Shown: positions 19,103 to 27,925 of the stretch, piece after piece
Layout: every line of letters begins with the position of its first letter
Numbering within the stretch: position 1 is the first letter of the stretch
Origin: Paenibacillus sp. DMB20
GTDB taxonomy: Bacteria; Bacillota; Bacilli; Paenibacillales; Paenibacillaceae
Direction of reading: 5' to 3'
NCBI RefSeq assembly: GCF_000987955.1
Contig: NZ_LAZU01000028.1
Location: 152,300 to 216,299 of the forward strand
Length of the DNA: 64,000 nt
Notes under the pieces: generated by a model
Told to the model about the DNA's origin: nothing
The model's database searches: none
Seen by the model: only the letters and a program-made list of their open reading frames with translations
Made by a program: the position numbers and the translations under genes

Positions 19103-21403
19103 ATGAATCATATTCAAAGCGGTAACCTGGGATATCCTCGCATTGGCGAGAACCGGGAATGGAAAAAGGCATTGGAAGCCCATTGGGCCGGAAAGCTGGA
19201 GGAAGCGGAGCTTCTTGAACAAATGAAGCTAATCCGTCTATCGCATCTGAGAACGCAGAAGGAGAAAGGGATCGACTGGATTCCGGTTAACGATTTTACC
19301 CTGTACGATCACGTGCTGGATACGGCCTTCATGTTTGGTTTGATTCCCGAGCGGTTCAAAAGCGGCGGCAATGGGGCGTCGCTGTCCACCTATTTTGCCA
19401 TGGCCCGGGGGAGCAAAACCGCTTCCGCCTGCGAGATGACGAAATGGTTTAACACCAATTACCATTACATCGTCCCGGAATTGGGCGAGGGCGAGCCCGT
19501 GCTAACCGTTAACCGTCCTTTGGAAGCCTATCGTGAAGCAAAGCGCGAAGCGGGCATCGAGGCCAAGCCCGTTATCGTAGGGCCGTACACGTTTGTAAAG
19601 CTGTCCAAGGGATATGACGCCGGGAATGTGGACCGCATCCTGGACCGATTGCTGCCGCTGTACGTACAGGTACTTCAAGAACTGCAGGCGGAGGGAGTGC
19701 AGTGGCTTCAGCTGGACGAACCTTCGCTTGTCGCCACGATGACCGAGGACGAAATGGCGCGGGTTGAACGTATCTACAGCGTGCTGCATGAACAAGCCCC
19801 GGAATTGAACATCATGCTCCAGACCTATTTTGATTCGGTCGAGTTTTATGACAGAGTGGTTTCTTTGCCGGTTCAAGGCGTCGGTCTTGATTTTGTCCAC
19901 GGTTTGGAAGGCAACCTGGCCGGACTTCAGCAGCACGGTTTCCCTCAGGATAAAGTACTGGGAGCGGGAGTCATCGACGGGAGAGGCATCTGGAGGGCGG
20001 ACCTGAACCGGCAGCTTGACCTGATTGAACGGCTGACGGCTTATGTGCCGCAGGACCGCATCGTCGTTCAGCCGTCCAGCAGTTTGCTTCACGTTCCGGT
20101 GACGGTTGCATCAGAGCATAAGCTGGATCCCGTTCTGCATGATGCGCTGGCTTTTGCGGCGGAAAAGCTGAACGAAGTGAAATGGCTGCAGCGGGCCGTC
20201 ATTGAAGGCAAGAATGCCGTTCGGCAGGAATTCGAGGCTGCGAGCCTGGCGGTAAGCCGGCTGAACCAATCTCCTCAGCGCAGCAGGCAGCAGGTTCAGG
20301 ATCGGATGGCCAAGCTGGATCAGGAGCCGTCGAAACGGATCTCCCCGTTTGCGGAGCGATCGAAAAAACAGCAGGAAAAATGGCGCCTGCCTTTGCTGCC
20401 GACAACGACCATCGGCAGCTTCCCCCAAACCGCCGAAGTGCGGAAAGCCCGCCAGCTCTGGAGGAAAGGGGAATGGTCCCCCGAGCGTTACCGGGAGTTC
20501 ATCCGGGAGGAAATCGGAAAATGGATCGCGATCCAGGAAAACATCGGGCTTGACGTGCTTGTCCACGGCGAATTCGAGCGGACGGACATGGTCGAGTTTT
20601 TCGGCGAAAAGCTGGGCGGATTCGCGTTTACATCCCATGGATGGGTTCAATCCTATGGCTCCCGCTGCGTCAAACCTCCGGTTATTTTCGGGGATGTCGA
20701 GTTTCTCGCCCCCATGACGACGGAAGAGACCGTATATGCCCAGTCGTTGACGGGCAAGCCGGTTAAAGGAATGCTGACTGGACCGCTGACCATTCTGAAC
20801 TGGTCCTTTGTCCGCGACGATATTTCCCGCGAATCGGCAGCGTTCCAGATCGCGTTTGCCCTTCGGGAAGAGGTAGAGGCGCTGGAAGCCGCCGGGATCG
20901 AGATGATCCAGGTTGACGAACCTGCTTTGCGGGAAGGACTCCCTCTTAAAAAGGACCGTCATGCACGATATCTGGAACAGGCCGTGCTTGCTTTCAAGCT
21001 GGCCACGTCCACGATCCGGGATACGACCCAAATTCATACGCATATGTGCTATTGTGAATTTCACGACATTATCGACTCCATCCGGGCGCTCGATGCGGAT
21101 GTGATCTCCATAGAAACGTCGAGGTCGCACGGGGAGTTGATCTCTCACTTCGAGGACCATACTTACGACCTGGGCATCGGGCTCGGCATGTATGATATAC
21201 ATAGCCCCCGCGTTCCTTCCGTGGAGGAAATGGTCAGCATGATGGACCGGGCTTTGTCCGTATTGGATCCCCAACTGTTCTGGATCAACCCGGATTGCGG
21301 CTTGAAGACTCGCGGTTTGGAGGAAACGGTGGCCTCGCTGGAAAATATGGTGAAAGCCGCAAAGATCTACCGCGAGAAATGCGCGGTTGTCGCCAAGAAC
21401 TAG
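19103..21403 (+). CDS. metE: 5-methyltetrahydropteroyltriglutamate-homocysteine methyltransferase (cobalamin-independent methionine synthase)
   Basis: Zinc enzyme that moves a methyl group from 5-methyltetrahydrofolate-triglutamate to homocysteine, the last step of methionine synthesis when B12 is absent. About 766 aa, normal for MetE. N-terminal domain: GNLGYPRIGENREWKKALE. C-terminal barrel: TTTIGSFPQTAEVRKAR, with zinc ligands in THMCYCEFHD (His, Cys), in the Glu of VHGEFERTDMVEFFG, and in NPDCGLKTRG (Cys). ATG 19103 follows GGAGGGG; the frame is open from 18998 but those codons lie in the riboswitch leader. Confidence 0.97.
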   Translation: MNHIQSGNLGYPRIGENREWKKALEAHWAGKLEEAELLEQMKLIRLSHLRTQKEKGIDWIPVNDFTLYDHVLDTAFMFGLIPERFKSGGNGASLSTYFAMARGSKTASACEMTKWFNTNYHYIVPELGEGEPVLTVNRPLEAYREAKREAGIEAKPVIVGPYTFVKLSKGYDAGNVDRILDRLLPLYVQVLQELQAEGVQWLQLDEPSLVATMTEDEMARVERIYSVLHEQAPELNIMLQTYFDSVEFYDRVVSLPVQGVGLDFVHGLEGNLAGLQQHGFPQDKVLGAGVIDGRGIWRADLNRQLDLIERLTAYVPQDRIVVQPSSSLLHVPVTVASEHKLDPVLHDALAFAAEKLNEVKWLQRAVIEGKNAVRQEFEAASLAVSRLNQSPQRSRQQVQDRMAKLDQEPSKRISPFAERSKKQQEKWRLPLLPTTTIGSFPQTAEVRKARQLWRKGEWSPERYREFIREEIGKWIAIQENIGLDVLVHGEFERTDMVEFFGEKLGGFAFTSHGWVQSYGSRCVKPPVIFGDVEFLAPMTTEETVYAQSLTGKPVKGMLTGPLTILNWSFVRDDISRESAAFQIAFALREEVEALEAAGIEMIQVDEPALREGLPLKKDRHARYLEQAVLAFKLATSTIRDTTQIHTHMCYCEFHDIIDSIRALDADVISIETSRSHGELISHFEDHTYDLGIGLGMYDIHSPRVPSVEEMVSMMDRALSVLDPQLFWINPDCGLKTRGLEETVASLENMVKAAKIYREKCAVVAKN

Positions 21404-21424
21404 ATAAGAGCTCCATTGTTTAAT

Positions 21425-21474
21425 AAAAAGAGACATCCTGCGAACGCTGAGCGTTGACAGAATGTCTCTTTTTT
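21425..21474 (+). terminator. terminator of metE
   Basis: AAAGAGACAT / ATGTCTCTTT stem with an inner GAACGCTGAGCGTT hairpin and T6. It also faces the convergent gene at 21492-21791. Confidence 0.8.
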
Positions 21475-21491
21475 GCCGCCCATTTGTTCGG

Positions 21492-21791
21492 CTAAAGGTT
21501 AAAACGCAGAATTTGTTCCTCTTGATTCAATGCACGGAGAAGCTCCGCCTGTTTCGGGCCCATCAGGTCAAAGTGGGGGTAAGGCTTCCGGTGGTGGATG
21601 TATTGCGGATCCAGCCCGTGCTCCAGACACCACCGCTTCAGCCGGACAATATCGCTGCAGCCAACCTTGGTTACCGTTCGGAACTGGGGGAAGCGCGGAT
21701 CGTACCAGAAATGCGTCAGATAAGCGATTTCTCCCCTGACTACCGAACGCTGCCATTCCTTCAGTTCCTGTCTTGTGATGCCGAACGCCAT
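21492..21791 (-). CDS. conserved hypothetical protein, YneQ-like
   Basis: 99 aa. It starts MAFGITRQELKEWQRSV and contains RGEIAYLTHFWYDPRFP, TVTKVGCSDI and GLDPQYIHHRKPYPHFDL. This resembles the Bacillus YneQ small protein as I remember it; the function is unknown to me. The ATG follows a GGATGAGG site. It is soluble with no signal peptide, and convergent with metE across a shared terminator region. Confidence 0.75.
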   Translation of the reverse strand: MAFGITRQELKEWQRSVVRGEIAYLTHFWYDPRFPQFRTVTKVGCSDIVRLKRWCLEHGLDPQYIHHRKPYPHFDLMGPKQAELLRALNQEEQILRFNL

Positions 21792-21926
21792 GAAAGCCTC
21801 ATCCTTTTGTTTCAGTATACTTTCTCATTATACCAGCATATACATGATTGCAGTACAAGGGTTGCGGCCCGTTAAATCCGAAGTTTGGCGAAAAGGAAGA
21901 ATACGATAGAAAGCGGGGGAACGTCC

Positions 21927-22290
21927 ATGATTCTTGAAGCGGCAACGCTGCATATCAAGCCCGGCCGGATCAACGAGTTCGAGAGCGCTTTTCGGTCGGC
22001 CTACGGCATCGTTTCCGGAATGAGGGGCTATCTGGGGCATGAGCTGTACAAATGCGTCGAAAATAAAAGACGAGTATATCCTGCTCGTACGCTGGAGCGC
22101 CATTAAGGATGTCACCGTCGGCTTCCGGAAATCGCCCGAGTATCAGCAGTGGCTCGAGGTGCTTCAGCCATTCTGCGATCCGCAGCCGGATGTCAAACAT
22201 TACATTGACATCCGGGTCGGGGGAAGAGAGCAGGCGGAGGCGCGATATTTGCAGGACGACAGTCATACCGCCGAAAAGCTTAACGATTAA
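21927..22290 (+). CDS. antibiotic biosynthesis monooxygenase (ABM) domain protein (interrupted by +1 indel)
   Basis: ABM-type ferredoxin-like fold of about 120 aa: MILEAATLHIKPGRINEFE, then IVSGMRGYLGHELYKC, then the second half YILLVRWSAIKDVTVGFRKS and YQQWLEVLQPF. The frame breaks at 22060-22068 (GAAAATAAAA). Dropping one A gives CVEIKDEYILL, the expected link. ABM proteins act on diverse quinones or haem, or have no known substrate; nothing here fixes the role. GGGGG lies before ATG 21927. Confidence 0.8.
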
Positions 22291-22431
22291 GTACGCCTGA
22301 CTGTCTCAATCCGAAACGGCTGTCGTCCATTGAGCCTGCCGACGAAGCCGTATATGCGTATTTTCGCTAAAAAACAAGGATTGTCGGGTGGGGATGCCGA
22401 AATGGGATAAGGGCATCTTTTTTGATGAGGA

Positions 22432-23409
22432 GTGGTTTCTATCACCGATTACAATGCTGTCAGAGAGCTGGCCGGACAGGTTAGGACAAACGTTTGCAAA
22501 GTCATTGTCGGAAAGGAAGACCTGATCGACAAACTGTTTATTGCCCTTGTAACGGCGGGACATGTCCTGCTGCAAGACGTGCCGGGAACAGGGAAAACCT
22601 TGCTGGCAAAAACGCTCGCCAAGTCTGTGGATTGCGAGTTTAAAAGAGTACAGTTTACGCCGGACCTTTTGCCGTCCGATCTGAGCGGAATCTATTACTT
22701 CAATCCGAAATCTTCCGAGTTTGCTTTCCGCCCGGGACCCTTATTCACGCATATTCTGCTCGCGGATGAAATAAACCGTGCCACCCCGCGCACCCAATCC
22801 AGCCTGCTTGAATGCATGGAAGAACGCCAGATCAGCATCGATGGCGTCACCCATGCGCTGGAAAATCCGTTCATGGTCATCGCCACGCAAAACCCGCTGG
22901 AGCAGCAGGGAACGTTTCCGCTTCCGGAGGCTCAGCTTGATCGGTTTCTGTTCAGGTTAAGCATGGGGTACCCGAGCAGGGAGGAGAGCGTCACCATCCT
23001 GAAGCGTTTTAAGGATGATGAGCCGCTGAAGGAACTGAAAGCAGTCGCGCCGACGGAGAAGCTCCTGCAGGCCAGACAAGCTGCCGCAAGGGTATACGTC
23101 AGTGATGAGGTGCTGAACTATATGGTTGAACTCGCGGAACGGACAAGGAAAGACGATGTCGTGTCATCGGGCGTCAGTCCGAGGGGATGCCAGGCGCTTT
23201 TGAAGGCCGTCCAGGTTGAAGCCATCCTTCAGGGAAGGGACTTCGTCACCCCTGACGACATCAAGCGGCTGGCCTCCCCTGTCTGGGCGCACCGGCTGCA
23301 GCTGCGGGGAACGGTCCGGACGCGCGAGGGAGCGGGAGCCGCCGAAGAAGTCATTGCCCGGGCTATCCGGGATACAACCGTTCCCGCCGAAGGCACGGCA
23401 GCGCTTTAG
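22432..23409 (+). CDS. MoxR family AAA+ ATPase
   Basis: About 325 aa. Walker A DVPGTGKTLLAKTLA, Walker B ILLADEINRATPRTQ, sensor region VIATQNPLEQQGTFPLPEAQLDRF and the lid VSPRGCQALLKAVQ are textbook MoxR. These ATPases act as chaperones for partner proteins encoded next to them, here DUF58 and DUF4129 proteins. The start is uncertain: GTG 22432 is almost fused to GATGAGGAG, so a base may be wrong nearby or the true start lies a few codons downstream. The DUF58 gene follows after 9 bases. Confidence 0.93.
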   Translation: MVSITDYNAVRELAGQVRTNVCKVIVGKEDLIDKLFIALVTAGHVLLQDVPGTGKTLLAKTLAKSVDCEFKRVQFTPDLLPSDLSGIYYFNPKSSEFAFRPGPLFTHILLADEINRATPRTQSSLLECMEERQISIDGVTHALENPFMVIATQNPLEQQGTFPLPEAQLDRFLFRLSMGYPSREESVTILKRFKDDEPLKELKAVAPTEKLLQARQAAARVYVSDEVLNYMVELAERTRKDDVVSSGVSPRGCQALLKAVQVEAILQGRDFVTPDDIKRLASPVWAHRLQLRGTVRTREGAGAAEEVIARAIRDTTVPAEGTAAL

Positions 23410-23418
23410 GAGGGAAAT

Positions 23419-24519
23419 ATGGGTGCATACTGGATACTGTTGATCGGAGCGCTGGTCATTGTCCTTCAGGGCGCTTTATTTCGCCGTTATGCGTTAAAGA
23501 GGATTGCATACAGCCGTTCGTTTAAAGTCTCGGCCTGTTACGAAGGCGAACATTTCGAGCTGGTGGAAACGATCGAAAACCGGAAAATCGTTCCGGTACC
23601 CTGGCTGCGGGTGGAATCCCAGTTCAAAGCGGGGCTCAGGTTTCAGGGCCAGCTCAACCTGGATATCAGCGAGGGGCAGTTTGCCCAGAACCATAAAAGC
23701 TTTTTCAGTCTAATGCCATGGACCAAGATCGTAAGAAGGCATGATGTTACGGCGAGCCGACGGGGCATGTACCGCCTGGGTACCGTGTCAATGACCTCGG
23801 GGGATCTTCTGGGCACGGGCTCCGCCGTTCTCAGCTTACCGCTCGAGGGCAAGCTTGTCGTTTACCCTGAGCCGCTGGATATGGCGGAGATGGAAATGCC
23901 CGTTCAAACCTGGATGGGAGAAACGTTGGTCCGCAGATGGATTGTGCAGGACCCGTTTTACCTGTCCGGGGTCAGGGAATACCGTGAAGGGGATTCGCTG
24001 AAGGATATCCACTGGAAGGCAAGCGCCCGAACCGGTGAACTGCAGGTGCACCGAAGGGATGCGACCGCAGACAGCAGGATTGTCATGTACCTGAACGTCG
24101 AGGACCATGAGCATATGTGGAGCCGGTCTACCAGGCCCGAGCCGGTGGAATACGGAATCCGGCTTGCTGCCGGAGCGGCCGCCGAGCTGCTGTCGCATGG
24201 GATGGAGGTGGGAATCGGATCAAACGGCATGTTGGAAGAGGAGGGAGGACCTTTTCCCGGGATCCCCGCCGCCGGAGGCTCGGAGCAGCTGTCCCTTATA
24301 CTGGAATACCTGGCGGTTCTTCAGCTCGACCGTCGTCTGTCATTCCACGAATTTCTGGAGGGGGAGCTTGTCCGTCTGGAAGGAAAGTACGAGGTGCTTC
24401 TGCTGACGACCTACATGAACGACAGGCTGGAGGATGTTATGGCCAAGTACCGTGCAGAAGGCCATAACGTCATGGTCCACCTGTTGGAAGAGAAGGCATC
24501 TCATCGCAAGGGGGCTTAA
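23419..24519 (+). CDS. DUF58 domain-containing protein
   Basis: 366 aa. An N-terminal hydrophobic stretch (YWILLIGALVIVLQGALF) anchors the protein, then a beta-rich region with a cytoplasmic DUF58 block VREYREGDSLKDIHWKASARTGELQVHRRD, the family signature. Members carry a vWA-like fold and are partners of MoxR ATPases. ATG follows GGAGGGAAAT. It lies 9 bases after moxR and 2 bases before the DUF4129 gene, so it is certainly one operon. Confidence 0.9.
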   Translation: MGAYWILLIGALVIVLQGALFRRYALKRIAYSRSFKVSACYEGEHFELVETIENRKIVPVPWLRVESQFKAGLRFQGQLNLDISEGQFAQNHKSFFSLMPWTKIVRRHDVTASRRGMYRLGTVSMTSGDLLGTGSAVLSLPLEGKLVVYPEPLDMAEMEMPVQTWMGETLVRRWIVQDPFYLSGVREYREGDSLKDIHWKASARTGELQVHRRDATADSRIVMYLNVEDHEHMWSRSTRPEPVEYGIRLAAGAAAELLSHGMEVGIGSNGMLEEEGGPFPGIPAAGGSEQLSLILEYLAVLQLDRRLSFHEFLEGELVRLEGKYEVLLLTTYMNDRLEDVMAKYRAEGHNVMVHLLEEKASHRKGA

Positions 24520-24521
24520 GG

Positions 24522-25832
24522 ATGAAGTCGATACTCAAAAACCTTCCCCGCGTTTTGGGACAAGGCCTTGTCGAGTGCTTGCTGTTTTTTCCGCTGCTCT
24601 ATATTCCGCTGGTTTATGCTAAAGCCGGTCCTTGGATTGCGGCATGGCCCCTTCTGGTTGTGGCCGGATACGGTGCGGGCTATGCGTGCAGCCGCCTTTT
24701 CCGGGTCAACACGGTTCTTAAAACCGTTCTTTGGTCCCTGGCATGGTCGGTGGCGGTATCCCTAATGGCGTTTGGCGTTTCATTTATGCTCTTGATCGGC
24801 GTCCCCGGTTTGTTTGTCGCATGTTACCGGGGGATAAGAATGGAACAGGCCCATTGGTCGGTTCTCTTTCCCGGCATGTACTATTTAATTGGGTTGATCA
24901 TTTATGGATGCAGCAGCTTCGTTCTTAACTTCATGCCGTCGTTCGTCCCGTATAGGGGAGTCTTGACGTGGTTTGGTGCCGCTGCGCTGGCAGTCACGCT
25001 GTTTATCATAAACCGGACCCACATTGAGGAAGCCACCCTTCCCCATGACGATAAAGTCATTCTGGAGAAAAGGGTCCGCCGCCAGAATCGATGGCTGGTT
25101 GCGTCAATGCTTTTGCTTATAGCGGTTCTTGTTCTTTTGCCTCAGCTGCGCCAAGGTTTGGAGTATCTATGGAACACGGTCGTGTCCTGGATGAACGGAC
25201 TGTTTCAACAACTGCCGGAAGATAAAACGGAACCGCCCCCGGAGCGACCGCCGCTGGAAGATCCGCTGCTGCCCGTGGAGGAGTCTCTTCCGCCGCCGCA
25301 ATGGATCAAAGTCCTGGAAAAAATAATGGTCGTTGCGGCTTGCGCCGCAGCCGGCCTTGCGGCAGTTTACCTGCTATATCGTCTGGCTCGCACGCTGCCC
25401 AAATGGGCGGAAAAATTATCCGCATGGCTGAACCGGCTGTTATCGCGCCGGTCGGGGGAAGGAGAGCGCCTTGGTTATGTGGATGAGGTGGAGAAAATCG
25501 CTCCTCCCAAGAGAGGGAAAGCATTTAAACGATGGAGGCTTTCAGCCCGCAATAACCGGGCAGGCGTGAGGGAGGATGGACAAGAGGCCGGAATCAGACG
25601 TTTATACCGGAACCTCGTGGAACGAAATATACGGCAGGGATACCAATGGAAAAGACATTTCACGCCGCGGGAAACCGTGCATGATTTGAAGATGAGGACG
25701 GGGGCGTCGGAACCTGTGCCTGACGGATTTGTCGAGCTTTATGAGCAGGCAAGGTACGGGGGCGGGATTGTGGATAAGAACAGGGCCGAAACCGTTCTTA
25801 AAGCTTCGAAGGCGACTTCCAAATATAAATAA
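24522..25832 (+). CDS. DUF4129 domain membrane protein
   Basis: 436 aa. The first 230 residues hold six or seven membrane helices, then a Pro-rich acidic segment (EPPPERPPLEDPLLP), one more helix (VVAACAAAGLAAVYLLYRLA), and a cytoplasmic C-terminal DUF4129 domain with IRRLYRNLVERNIRQGY and PRETVHDL. In many Firmicutes this domain ends a transglutaminase-like membrane protein; here I see no transglutaminase core, so it is a shorter form. It follows DUF58 by 2 bases and its stop is next to the pullulanase ribosome binding site. Confidence 0.85.
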   Translation: MKSILKNLPRVLGQGLVECLLFFPLLYIPLVYAKAGPWIAAWPLLVVAGYGAGYACSRLFRVNTVLKTVLWSLAWSVAVSLMAFGVSFMLLIGVPGLFVACYRGIRMEQAHWSVLFPGMYYLIGLIIYGCSSFVLNFMPSFVPYRGVLTWFGAAALAVTLFIINRTHIEEATLPHDDKVILEKRVRRQNRWLVASMLLLIAVLVLLPQLRQGLEYLWNTVVSWMNGLFQQLPEDKTEPPPERPPLEDPLLPVEESLPPPQWIKVLEKIMVVAACAAAGLAAVYLLYRLARTLPKWAEKLSAWLNRLLSRRSGEGERLGYVDEVEKIAPPKRGKAFKRWRLSARNNRAGVREDGQEAGIRRLYRNLVERNIRQGYQWKRHFTPRETVHDLKMRTGASEPVPDGFVELYEQARYGGGIVDKNRAETVLKASKATSKYK

Positions 25833-25844
25833 GGAGTGGACAGC

Positions 25845-27812
25845 ATGTCTGTACAGAAGGAAAGCAATGCCGTCATCGATTACGGCGACCTTGAAGTTAC
25901 CGGAGGAATCTCCGTCTTCTCCAAGGAATTTGACAAGGCATTTTATTATGACGGTGATGACTTGGGGCTGATCTATACGGCCGAGTTATCCAAGTTTCGT
26001 TTATGGGCCCCTACGGCAAGCGAAGCATTTGTCATGATATACAGCGATTGGAACAGCGAGCGCGGCGAGAAAATTCCGATGCGGCGGGATGTCAAAGGGA
26101 CATGGGTTGCAAGGGTTTCCGGCGATCTGAACGGAAAATATTATACCTATCTGGTCCGGATCGGGAAGCAGTGGAACGAGGCGGTCGATCCTTACGCGAA
26201 AGCCGTGGGAGTAAACGGGGACCGCGGGGCGATCATTCCTCTTTCCGAAACCAACCCTCCGGGATGGAGCCGTAAAAAACCGTCGTTCCGGGATGCGGTG
26301 GATGCGGTCGTTTACGAGCTGCATATCCGGGATTTCACCATTCATCCGGCAAGCGGAGTTGAACGCAAAGGCAAGTATCTCGGTCTGGCCGAAAAAGGCA
26401 CCCGCGGACCTCAAAACTTGCCTACCGGGCTTGACCATATCAAGGAGCTTGGCGTAACCCATGTCGAGCTGCTTCCCTTTTATGATTTTGCTACGGAGAG
26501 CGTGGACGAGACCCGGCTTGACGAGCCTCAATACAATTGGGGATACGATCCGAAAAATTATAATGTGCCGGAAGGCTCTTACGCTACGGACCCCTATCGT
26601 CCGGACGTACGCATCCGGGAATTGAAACAGATGATTCAGGCCTTTCATGACGAGGGCATCCGCGTCATCATGGACGTGGTGTATAACCATGTGTACGACG
26701 GCTATCTTGTCAATTTCACGAAGCTGGTTCCCGGGTATTACCTGCGTTATACGGCTGATCGGAAGTTCTCGAACGGTTCCGGCTGCGGCAACGATACGGC
26801 TACGGAAAGACCCATGATGCGCAAGTTTATCGTCGATTCCATTCTGCATTGGATTCGGGAATATCAGATCGACGGTTTCCGTTTTGATTTGATGGGCCTT
26901 ATGGATATAGGCACGATGAACGAAATCCGTAATCGCGTGAATGAAATCGATCCTTCCATCATCATGATCGGCGAGGGATGGATGATGGAGACCGAACTGG
27001 CGAAAGACAAAAGGGCGAATCAGCTTCATGCCGCTGAAATGCCGGGGATCGGCCAATTCAACGACGGATTTCGGGATGCCGTGAAGGGCGACATTTTCGT
27101 GTTTGACCGAAAAGGCTTTATCAGCGGCGAAGCTTCATTCAAGGAGAGGGTTTTGCCGGGAATTGTCGGCGGCATCCCTTATGACGATGCCATATCTTCG
27201 TTTGCGCTCCAACCCGATCAAATCGTGAACTATGCGGAATGTCACGATAACCATACGCTATGGGATAAGATCGAGCTGTCAGCCGAGTCGGAAAGCGATG
27301 AGGTCCGCCGTGCGATGCACCGATTGGCTTCTTCCATGATATTGACCAGCCAGGGCATTCCCTTTCTTCACGCGGGACAGGAGTTCTATCGTACCAAGAA
27401 CGGGGAAGAGAACAGCTATAAATCAAGCGACGAAGTCAATCGTATGGATTGGGAACAGGCGGCTTGGCACAAGGAGGGGATTGAGTACATCCGGCGACTG
27501 ATTTCTCTTCGGAAGGAACATCCGGCGTTTCGGATGAAGGACGCGGAATCCATCCGCAAATTTCTCCGCTTCGAGAAAGCTCCCGATCATGCGGTAGCTT
27601 ATACGATCAGGAGGCATGCCAACGGAGATCCGGACGAAAATCTGTTCGTGCTTCACCATGCCGGCCGGTCAACCGGGGAAATCCCGCTTCCGGGCTTGGG
27701 TTCCTGGCGCGTGCTGTTCGGCGGGGAACTGATTGAATGCCTGACGGACAACAGCTTGACCGTTGACGGCATCGGCACCGTAGTCCTGGCCTCCGGAAAG
27801 TCGCGGCGCTAA
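25845..27812 (+). CDS. pulA: type I pullulanase
   Basis: GH13 debranching enzyme that cleaves alpha-1,6 links in pullulan and branched starch or glycogen. About 655 aa. An N-terminal CBM48-like domain (SKFRLWAPTASEAFVMIYSDW) is followed by YNWGYDPKNYNVPEGSY, the type I pullulanase mark. The GH13 sites are VIMDVVYNHV, DGFRFDLMGL (nucleophile Asp near 348), IGEGWMM (acid Glu) and ECHDNHTLWDK (third carboxylate). No signal peptide, so it is intracellular. ATG 25845 follows AAGGAG overlapping the upstream stop region; GTG 25836 is less well placed. Confidence 0.95.
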   Translation: MSVQKESNAVIDYGDLEVTGGISVFSKEFDKAFYYDGDDLGLIYTAELSKFRLWAPTASEAFVMIYSDWNSERGEKIPMRRDVKGTWVARVSGDLNGKYYTYLVRIGKQWNEAVDPYAKAVGVNGDRGAIIPLSETNPPGWSRKKPSFRDAVDAVVYELHIRDFTIHPASGVERKGKYLGLAEKGTRGPQNLPTGLDHIKELGVTHVELLPFYDFATESVDETRLDEPQYNWGYDPKNYNVPEGSYATDPYRPDVRIRELKQMIQAFHDEGIRVIMDVVYNHVYDGYLVNFTKLVPGYYLRYTADRKFSNGSGCGNDTATERPMMRKFIVDSILHWIREYQIDGFRFDLMGLMDIGTMNEIRNRVNEIDPSIIMIGEGWMMETELAKDKRANQLHAAEMPGIGQFNDGFRDAVKGDIFVFDRKGFISGEASFKERVLPGIVGGIPYDDAISSFALQPDQIVNYAECHDNHTLWDKIELSAESESDEVRRAMHRLASSMILTSQGIPFLHAGQEFYRTKNGEENSYKSSDEVNRMDWEQAAWHKEGIEYIRRLISLRKEHPAFRMKDAESIRKFLRFEKAPDHAVAYTIRRHANGDPDENLFVLHHAGRSTGEIPLPGLGSWRVLFGGELIECLTDNSLTVDGIGTVVLASGKSRR

Positions 27813-27925
27813 GGAGCGCATGTCTTTTACAGCAGAAAATTTACCAACAAATGATTAATGCCTGCAAAGTCTTTCGTCTGATATGCTGAAATGTATGCAA
27901 AGAACGAAAGAAACGAGGCGTAATC

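Noticed and set aside
20111..21436. 441-codon open frame antisense to metE
   Set aside because: Shadow of the metE reading frame; it crosses the metE terminator and has no family features.
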